Origin: Bog-473 sp052140165
GTDB lineage: Bacteria; Actinomycetota; Acidimicrobiia; Acidimicrobiales; RAAP-2
Direction: 5' to 3'
NCBI GenBank assembly: GCA_052140165.1
Contig: JBKQUM010000125.1
Coordinates: 44,996 to 108,995 of the forward strand
DNA length: 64,000 nucleotides
Every line of letters begins with the position of its first letter. The first letter of the stretch is position 1. Positions 57,700 through 64,000 of this stretch are shown here, piece after piece. Made by a program: the position numbers and the translations under genes. The notes under the pieces were generated by a model that saw only the letters and a list, made by a program, of their open reading frames with translations, was not told where the DNA came from and did not search any database.

Positions 57700-57921
57700 C
57701 TACGGCTTCGGCTTCACCCCGAGGCAGCGCAGGACGAACGCGCCGAAGCGGTTCGGGGGCTTCTGATGATGGTGGTCGACAGAATGCCCGTAGCGCGATC
57801 CGAAGGGTCCCCCGCTGCTGCCGGTGAGGCCCGCGGCGGGAATGCTGTTCGGCTCCTCGTACTTGGGCACCCTGGACAGGCGCCGCCTTGGCTTCCTCGC
57901 CCTGTCGCCAGCTCGCCCCAT
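57700..57921 (-). CDS. Small hypothetical protein, 73 aa
   Basis: Basic N-terminus (GRAGDRARKPRRRLSRVPKY), then a Gly/Ser/His-rich stretch (SIPAAGLTGSSGGPFGSRYG, SVDHHHQKPP) and the end RFGAFVLRCLGVKPKP. It is low in complexity and I do not recognise it. A CAGACT sits 6 nt before the ATG, close to the leaderless -10 pattern seen elsewhere, which slightly favours a real gene. It could still be spurious. Confidence 0.45.
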   Translation of the reverse strand: MGRAGDRARKPRRRLSRVPKYEEPNSIPAAGLTGSSGGPFGSRYGHSVDHHHQKPPNRFGAFVLRCLGVKPKP

Positions 57922-57986
57922 GGCGACAGTCTGGCGCAGATCGGCGCCTGCGGGTGGGACGGATCCCGACTTCCGGGGCCGAACTC

Positions 57987-58262
57987 CTACTCCGGCCGGT
58001 CCGCCCGCAGGCGGCCGCCGATCACGTACGCGGTCACGGCGACGACCAGCGACCCCAGGATGATGTAGCGCACGATCGCCGTCTCGAGCGAGGTGGGCGC
58101 GCCATCCGAGCTGATTTCCGCGAACCCCCCGCCGATGACCAGCGCGGAGAACGCGACGACGAAGAAGACGAGCGAGATCTTACGTGGCACGTTGCAGAAG
58201 AACCGCGACTGCGATCGGTCCGGCCCCGAGCCGTTGGACACCGGGCCAACGCTACCGGTCAT
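57987..58262 (-). CDS. Small membrane protein, 91 aa
   Basis: A two-helix membrane protein: a hydrophilic N-terminus (TGSVGPVSNGSGPDRSQSRF), helix 1 ISLVFFVVAFSALVIGGGF, a short outside loop with acidic residues, and helix 2 IVRYIILGSLVVAVTAYVIGG, ending in RLRADRPE. AAAGGGGG lies 6 nt before the ATG. Function unknown. It is divergent from the GT39-like gene across 133 bp. Confidence 0.6.
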   Translation of the reverse strand: MTGSVGPVSNGSGPDRSQSRFFCNVPRKISLVFFVVAFSALVIGGGFAEISSDGAPTSLETAIVRYIILGSLVVAVTAYVIGGRLRADRPE

Positions 58263-58395
58263 CCGTCGCCCCCTTTCGGTCCCCGCACTCGTACGCTCCC
58301 GGTCCGCGCGTCGTGCACCGGGCGCACGGACCGACACGGCACCGCAACCATATGGCACCCCGACGTGTCCGACGACGGGGTAGGTTGCCCTCAGT

Positions 58396-60345
58396 ATGGG
58401 GGATGCAGTCGGGGGGCTCACGCTCCAGGCACCGGCAGCGGCCGACGACGCCCCTCCGTCCGTCCTACCCGCGACGCGTCAGGGGCGTTGGCAGTTCTGG
58501 CGCTCCCCACCCGATCAGCCCGGATGGGCCCGTCCCCTCCTGCTCGTGGTGGCCGCGCTGGCCGCGCTCTCCTACGCGTGGGGCATGGACAACGCGACGC
58601 TCGAGACGTTCTACGGCGCCGCGGTCCGCAGCATGTCCCAGAGCTGGCACAACTTCTTCTTCGGCGCCTTCGACCCCTGGGGCACCGTCACGATCGACAA
58701 GCTGCCCGGTGCGTTCTGGGTGCAGGCGCTGTCGGTCCGCCTGTTCGGTTTCCACGTCTGGGCCATCGTGCTGCCCCAGGCCGTCGAGGGGACCCTCACC
58801 GTGCTCGTGCTCTACCGAGCCGTCCGGCGCGTCGCCGGCGCAGGTGCCGGGCTCGCCGCCGCGGCGGTCCTGGCGGCCACGCCCGTCACGATCCTGCTCA
58901 ACCGGGGCAACATCTCGGACTCGCTGTTGATCCTGCTGCTGGTGCTGGCGGCCGACGCCACGGCGGCGGCGTTCACGACGGGCCGCCTGGCGCACCTGCT
59001 CGTCGCCGGGGTGTGGGTCGGTCTGGCCTTCCAGGCCAAGATGCTCCAGGCCTGGCTCGTGCTTCCGGCCCTGTTCCTGGCGTACGTACTGGCGGCGCCG
59101 GCGCCGGTTCTCGCCCGGCGTATCGGGCACGCCGTTCTCGCCGCACTGGTGGCGCTCGTGGTGTCGCTGTCCTGGATGCTCGTCGTGACCGCCGTCCCGG
59201 CCCACGACCGGCCCTACGTGGACGGCAGCTGCAACAACTCCGTCTTCAGCCAGGTCTTCCTCTACAACGGCACCGATCGGCTCACGGGCAACACGCTCGA
59301 TCAGACCGGGTGCAGCGCCGCAGCCGCACCGGTCAAGCAGAGCAGCGGCACGCCGGAGACGGTGGCCGTCCCGCCCGGACCCGGCCGCTTCCTCAGCGGC
59401 ATGTTCGGGAGGGACAGCGACTGGATGCTCGTCCCGGCGGTGGTCTCGCTCGGCGGCATCCTTGTCGTCCGACGGCGACGGCCCCGCACCGACCCGCTGC
59501 GGGCGGCCGCTGTCCTGTGGGCGACCTGGTTGTTCCTCACCTGGTGCTTCTTCGCGTCCTCGAACTTCATCAACTCGTACTACCTGGCGGCGTTCGCGCC
59601 GCCGATCGCCGCGCTCTGCGGCATGGGCGTCGCCGAGGCCTGGCGGCTCCGCGCACGCCGCGCCACGCGCGCTGTGCTGCTGGGGACGGTGCTGGCCGGC
59701 ACTGCCTACGCCCTGTACCTGTTGCCCACGGGCGCCGGCGTCCGGCCGTGGGTGGAGGCGAGCACGCTGCTGCTCGCACTGGCGGCGATCGCGGTCGTCG
59801 GGGTGTCCCTCGTCTCGGAGCGCGCGGCGTGGGCGACGGCCGCTGGGGTCACCCTCTCGGCGGCCGCACTCCTCCTGGGCTCGGCGTGGGCGTCGGGGAC
59901 CGTGGTCGTGGCCGCCCAGGGGCCCTTCGACTCGCCCTATCAGCCCGCCGCACTCAACGAGCAGGAGCACGCGGGCGCGGCGAGCGCGGCCGCCGCCGCG
60001 GCCGGGCTGGTCCGGGCCGCATCGAGGGTCGCCCCTTCCGTGAGCGTCGTCACCAACGAGACGTCCGCGCTGTCGAGTGGACCCATCTTCACGACGGGGC
60101 GGGAATTCCTCCCCGTCGGCGGCTTCAGCGGGCGCGTGCCCAGCACGACGCTGGCGCAGTTCGTCGGCGACGTGCGCAGCGGGCGGGTCACGTTGGTGCT
60201 GGCCGCGGTGATGCCGCGCACTCGCAACCCCGACATGTTGTGGGCCATCGCGCACTGCCCGCCCGCACACTCGCTCGCTGACAGGGTCATTGATGGGCGC
60301 TCCATGCGCTTCTACCTCTGCGCGCCCGCCGACGCCGGCGGCTGA
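58396..60345 (+). CDS. GT39/PMT-like polytopic glycosyltransferase
   Basis: Membrane glycosyltransferase of the dolichyl-phosphate-mannose/ArnT-like (GT-C) superfamily. After a hydrophilic start it has the catalytic loop region WGMDNATLETFYGAAVRSMS and DPWGTVTIDKLPGAFWVQ (acidic residues in the first extracytoplasmic loop), then about ten further helices and a periplasmic C-terminal domain from ~500. It probably transfers a lipid-linked sugar onto a surface polymer or protein. Length 649 aa. TAGGTT ends 9 nt before the ATG. The exact acceptor is unknown. Confidence 0.82.
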   Translation: MGDAVGGLTLQAPAAADDAPPSVLPATRQGRWQFWRSPPDQPGWARPLLLVVAALAALSYAWGMDNATLETFYGAAVRSMSQSWHNFFFGAFDPWGTVTIDKLPGAFWVQALSVRLFGFHVWAIVLPQAVEGTLTVLVLYRAVRRVAGAGAGLAAAAVLAATPVTILLNRGNISDSLLILLLVLAADATAAAFTTGRLAHLLVAGVWVGLAFQAKMLQAWLVLPALFLAYVLAAPAPVLARRIGHAVLAALVALVVSLSWMLVVTAVPAHDRPYVDGSCNNSVFSQVFLYNGTDRLTGNTLDQTGCSAAAAPVKQSSGTPETVAVPPGPGRFLSGMFGRDSDWMLVPAVVSLGGILVVRRRRPRTDPLRAAAVLWATWLFLTWCFFASSNFINSYYLAAFAPPIAALCGMGVAEAWRLRARRATRAVLLGTVLAGTAYALYLLPTGAGVRPWVEASTLLLALAAIAVVGVSLVSERAAWATAAGVTLSAAALLLGSAWASGTVVVAAQGPFDSPYQPAALNEQEHAGAASAAAAAAGLVRAASRVAPSVSVVTNETSALSSGPIFTTGREFLPVGGFSGRVPSTTLAQFVGDVRSGRVTLVLAAVMPRTRNPDMLWAIAHCPPAHSLADRVIDGRSMRFYLCAPADAGG

Positions 60346-60361
60346 GGCCGGGCGCTCCGGC

Positions 60362-61249
60362 TCAGACGTCGAGGAAGCGGCGAATGGCGATGGCGGAGCC
60401 GATGGAGCCGATGGCCATGCCCACGATCACGACCACGACATTCGTGAGCAGGACCTCGGACCCCGTCATGTGCATCGCCGTGAAGATGTTGCTGGTCGTC
60501 CGCCCGCTCCCCTCGTGGTTGATGAAGAGGTAGACGAAGTAGACGACGACGGCCGCCAGCAGGGACCCGATGAACCCTTGCAACAGGCCCTCGGACATGA
60601 AGGGGACGCGGATGAACCAGTTGGTGGCCCCCACGAGCTTCATCACCGACACCTCCCGGCGGCGGGCGAAGATCGCCATGCGGATGGTGTTGAGGATCAG
60701 GACGGCGGCCGAGATGATGAGGACGATGGCGATGGCCAGGCAGACCCACTTCGAGACGTTGATGACCGTCTCCTCGTTGTGGATGGTCTGTTGGGGCTCG
60801 GTGACCGACAGGACGCCCGACGTGCCGCTGAAGGTCCGTACGACCTGGGCCGCATCGGTCAGTGCAACGGGGGTGCACCAATAGGAGGTCGGCATCTCGG
60901 ACTCGGTGGTGGCCTGGAAGACGTCGGAGGGCAGGAGCCGGCGGGCCTCCGCGAAGTTGCGTGCCTTGTTCCAGTAGGCGCAGGGCTGGACGACATAGTT
61001 CAGCTGCGCCAGCTGGGTGCCGACGGCCGCGATCTCCTGGGAATTGGCGTTGGGGACCATCCAGACCGTGACCTGGGTCCCCCGTTCGAGGGTCCCAGTC
61101 GCGTTGGCCGATCCCTGCCGGAGGAGCAGCGCCGCGCCGACGAGCGAGAGGGACACCGCCACCGTGAGGACGGCGGCGATGGTCATCAGCCGGTTGCGCC
61201 AGAGGTTCGACGCCGTCTCGCGGACGACGTAGTCAACCGAGACCGCCAT
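60362..61249 (-). CDS. ftsX: Cell division protein FtsX
   Basis: Permease-like partner of FtsE; the pair regulates peptidoglycan hydrolases at the septum. N-terminal helix NRLMTIAAVLTVAVSLSLVG, a large outer loop (~55-170) with CAYWNKARNFAEA and two cysteines, and three C-terminal helices including VCLAIAIVLIISAAVLILN and ARRREVSVMKLVGATNWFIR. Length 295 aa; ATG 61249 gives the canonical start (AVSVDYVVRETASNLWRN). It begins 1 nt after the FtsE stop. Confidence 0.95.
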   Translation of the reverse strand: MAVSVDYVVRETASNLWRNRLMTIAAVLTVAVSLSLVGAALLLRQGSANATGTLERGTQVTVWMVPNANSQEIAAVGTQLAQLNYVVQPCAYWNKARNFAEARRLLPSDVFQATTESEMPTSYWCTPVALTDAAQVVRTFSGTSGVLSVTEPQQTIHNEETVINVSKWVCLAIAIVLIISAAVLILNTIRMAIFARRREVSVMKLVGATNWFIRVPFMSEGLLQGFIGSLLAAVVVYFVYLFINHEGSGRTTSNIFTAMHMTGSEVLLTNVVVVIVGMAIGSIGSAIAIRRFLDV

Positions 61250-61250
61250 G

Positions 61251-61979
<729 letters not shown>

Positions 61980-61995
61980 CAGTGCGAGAGTGGTC

Positions 61996-62015
61996 GCCCC
62001 GGCGGTGGACGGGGC
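61996..62015. terminator. Hairpin in the prfB-ftsE gap
   Basis: GCCCCG (61996-62001) pairs with CGGGGC (62010-62015), loop of 8 nt. It lies in the leader of ftsE downstream of a TAGGAT -10-like box, so it may be an attenuator, or a weak terminator of the upstream transcript. Confidence 0.35.
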
Positions 62016-62107
62016 ACCCCCACGATCCTACTTACTCTTCATGACGGTTTCGGGTCACTGGCTTCGGTGCAGGTCACAGACCTCTGCGCGCAACCGCCGT
62101 GGGCTCC

Positions 62108-63262
62108 CTACGCTCCGACCTCGCGCTGGCGGCGCAACTCGGCTTCCATGAACGGGTCGAGGTCCCCGTCGAGCACGGCGTCGACATTGCCGGTCTCGTA
62201 GTTGGTGCGAAGGTCCTTCACCAGTTGGTAGGGGGCCATGACATAAGAACGGATCTGGTTGCCCCAGGCGTTGTCGCCCCGTTCGCCGCTGAGCGCGTCC
62301 AGCTCGGCCCGCCGCTCCAGGCGGGCGCGCTCCGCCAGCTTGGCGCCGAGGATCTGCATGGCCTTCGCCTTGTTCTGGTGCTGGCTGCGCTCGTTCTGGC
62401 AGGACACCACGATGCCCGTGGGCAGGTGGGTCAGGCGCACGGCGGAGTCCGTCTTGTTGACATGCTGGCCACCGGCACCCGACGAGCGGTAGGTGTCGAT
62501 GCGCAGGTCCTTTTCGTCGATCTCCACCTCCGACGAGACGTCCTCGAGGAACGGGGTGACGTCCATGGAGGCGAAGCTCGTCTGGCGGCGGTGTTGCGAG
62601 TCGAAGGGCGACATGCGGACGAGGCGGTGCACACCGCGCTCGGTGGCGAGCAGTCCGTAGGCGAAGCGCCCGTGCACGATGAAGGTGGCCGACAGCAGTC
62701 CCGCCTCCTGTCCCTCCGTCGCCTCGTCCACTTCGACGGTGAAGCCCCGTCGCTCGGCCCATCGTTGGTACATGCGCAACATCATTTCGGTCCAGTCCTG
62801 CGCGTCGGTACCGCCGGCCCCCGCGTGCACCTCGCACACCGCGTCGAGCTCGTCGTAGTCGCCCGAGAAGAGCGACTGCAGCTCGAGCGCCCCGAGCCGC
62901 GTGCCGAGGGTGTCGACGGTCTCGACCAGCTCGGCGTCGAGCGCGGCGTCGCGCTCCCCCTCGGCAGCCGACTCCTCGGTCAGCTCGAGGAGCGCGCGGG
63001 CGTCGTCGAGAGCGCTGCGGAGGCCGTCGAGCTGGTCGAGGTCGGCGGAGATCCGACCGAGCTCCCTGGTGACGGACCGCGCGTTGTCCGGGTCGTCCCA
63101 CAGGTCGGGTTTCGCCACCTCGGCTTCGAGCTCGGCCCTCCTGGCCTGGAGTTTCTCGCGGCCGAGGTACCGCTCGGCCTCGGCCAGCCGCTCCCCCAGC
63201 GCTTCGAGCTCGGATGTGAAGTCGCGGGGTGCCTCGGCCGCCGGGCCGTCAGGCGGCGCCAT
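62108..63262 (-). CDS. prfB: Peptide chain release factor 2
   Basis: Terminates translation at UGA and UAA. The SPF tripeptide lies in RMSPFDSQHRRQT, and the catalytic GGQ is in SSGAGGQHVNKTDSAVRLTH, both standard. N-terminal coiled region about 1-110. Length 384 aa. No programmed frameshift signal (a UGA in the early coding region) is present, as in other actinobacterial prfB genes. The start ATG overlaps the secA 3' end by 14 nt. Confidence 0.96.
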   Translation of the reverse strand: MAPPDGPAAEAPRDFTSELEALGERLAEAERYLGREKLQARRAELEAEVAKPDLWDDPDNARSVTRELGRISADLDQLDGLRSALDDARALLELTEESAAEGERDAALDAELVETVDTLGTRLGALELQSLFSGDYDELDAVCEVHAGAGGTDAQDWTEMMLRMYQRWAERRGFTVEVDEATEGQEAGLLSATFIVHGRFAYGLLATERGVHRLVRMSPFDSQHRRQTSFASMDVTPFLEDVSSEVEIDEKDLRIDTYRSSGAGGQHVNKTDSAVRLTHLPTGIVVSCQNERSQHQNKAKAMQILGAKLAERARLERRAELDALSGERGDNAWGNQIRSYVMAPYQLVKDLRTNYETGNVDAVLDGDLDPFMEAELRRQREVGA

Positions 63263-64000
63263 GGCACAACTTGAACTTCTTGCCGCTCCCGCACCAGCAA
63301 GGCTCGTTACGGCCCAGCTTCTCGTGCTGCTCCTTCACGATCGGCACGAGGGCGTCCGGGTCAGGGAGGTTGGGCCGCTTGATCTGCGCCTTGCCGCTGC
63401 CGCTGCCGTTGCCGTTGCCGGCGACGGCCGGGCCGTTGAGGACGGTCTGCTGCGGAGCGACGTTCGCGCCCTGTTCGGCCAGGAGCGCCGACGCGAGCGC
63501 ACCGGTCTCGGCAACGGGATCCTCGGCGGCGGCGTAGACCGCCCGGTCCAGATCCGGCTCGGCTGCGGGCTGCTGCACCGCCTCGACGTGGAGGATGTAG
63601 CGCAGGTAGTCGTTGTCGATGACTTCCATCAGCTGGCCGAACATGGAGTAGCCCTCCTGCTGCCAGGCGTTGAGGGGATCGGCCTGGACGGTCCAGCGCA
63701 GGTGGATGCCGTCCTTGAGGTTGTCCATCTCGGCCAGGTGGTCCCGCCACCGGGCGTCGATGATCTGCAGCATCACGTCGCGCTCGATCTGGCGCATGGT
63801 CTCGGCCCCCTCGGGCATGGACTCGCTGTGCTGCTCGTAGTACTCGAGCGACTCCTCCACGATGCTCTCGACCAGCTCGTCGGCCGTGGAGGCCTGCGCC
63901 AGGTCGGCCGGGGTGAACTTGGTCGGGTAGTACTGGGTCAAGCCGTCGATCAGCCCCTTGAGGTCCAACTCCTCCTGGAAGTCGCTGGGGCAGGTCTCGG
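63249..64000 (-). CDS. secA: Preprotein translocase subunit SecA, C-terminal part
   Basis: Only the last ~249 residues are in the window; the frame is open to the window edge. It shows the helical scaffold end (ERDVMLQIIDARWRDHLAEM, then DNLKDGIHLRWTVQADPLNAW), a variable linker with GNGNGSGSGKAQ, and the C-terminal SEC-C zinc motif GRNEPCWCGSGKKFKLCHG. It is the 5'-most visible gene of the operon with prfB, ftsE and ftsX, and overlaps prfB by 14 nt. ATPase domains lie outside the window. Confidence 0.96.
   Translation of the reverse strand, partial: ETCPSDFQEELDLKGLIDGLTQYYPTKFTPADLAQASTADELVESIVEESLEYYEQHSESMPEGAETMRQIERDVMLQIIDARWRDHLAEMDNLKDGIHLRWTVQADPLNAWQQEGYSMFGQLMEVIDNDYLRYILHVEAVQQPAAEPDLDRAVYAAAEDPVAETGALASALLAEQGANVAPQQTVLNGPAVAGNGNGSGSGKAQIKRPNLPDPDALVPIVKEQHEKLGRNEPCWCGSGKKFKLCHGAA

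Noticed and set aside
63175..63262. Programmed +1 frameshift in prfB
   Set aside because: No in-frame UGA with a CUU slippery codon; a continuous frame from ATG 63262 gives a full-length RF2, as in other actinobacteria.

Overview
The window is high-GC DNA that looks like an actinobacterial chromosome, most likely from an Acidimicrobiia-type lineage (inference). Supporting features are the fused 2-oxoglutarate decarboxylase Kgd, coenzyme F420 genes (CofC and a Ddn-type F420 oxidoreductase), a PafBC-type WYL regulator, lysine/alanine-rich histone H1-like proteins and frequent GTG/TTG starts. About fourteen genes have a TANNNT -10 hexamer 6 to 8 nt before the start codon, the pattern expected for leaderless mRNAs. 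I found no tRNA, rRNA, CRISPR array, insertion sequence or integrase.

Layout. 1-6.5 kb: partial flavin amine oxidase (-), a short UvrD-like helicase, an overlapping FAD 2-hydroxyacid dehydrogenase / thiamine-diphosphate enzyme pair, and an orphan 107-aa gene. 6.5-6.7 kb: two tandem structured hairpins whose stems covary. 6.7-13.1 kb (-): kgd, an NYN-RNase/S1/H1-tail fusion, fabZ and xthA. 13.1-14.9 kb: a hydrolase and a DMT transporter, convergent. 15.2-21.1 kb (+): oligopeptide ABC system dppA, then a terminator-like hairpin, then dppBCDF from its own promoter. 20.9-29.5 kb: rnhB, two small proteins, an acyl-CoA synthetase, a GH38 mannosidase, a class III nucleotide cyclase coupled to gpsA, and cofC. 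29.5-33.3 kb: an H1-like repeat protein, a 520-bp A+T-richer gap, and a convergent T4SS coupling protein / MobF relaxase pair.

33.3-43.4 kb: an F420 oxidoreductase, a PafBC fusion, a CtaG-like protein, an Erm-type rRNA methyltransferase, two hypothetical proteins, a carboxyltransferase, moaC, an FmdB protein and the tldE/tldD pair. 43.4-49.3 kb: a hotdog thioesterase, an MFS transporter, dxs, and an ABC-2 exporter. 49.3-56.4 kb: a nucleotidyltransferase and a tightly overlapped fadE-ipdF-fadD-adh operon resembling part of the KstR2-type steroid C/D-ring (HIP) pathway, plus an amidohydrolase. 56.4-64 kb: msrB, ssb with two tiny overlapping genes behind it, a GT39-like membrane glycosyltransferase, and the division/secretion run secA-prfB-ftsE-ftsX on the minus strand.

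Most genes are ordinary housekeeping or catabolic genes packed with 1-14 nt overlaps. The items most worth a second look are the covarying double hairpin, the NYN-S1-H1 fusion, the isolated coupling-protein/relaxase pair with its A+T-richer leader, the Erm-like enzyme with an altered catalytic motif, the 18-bp divergent promoter with nearly coincident -10 boxes, and the small genes behind ssb.
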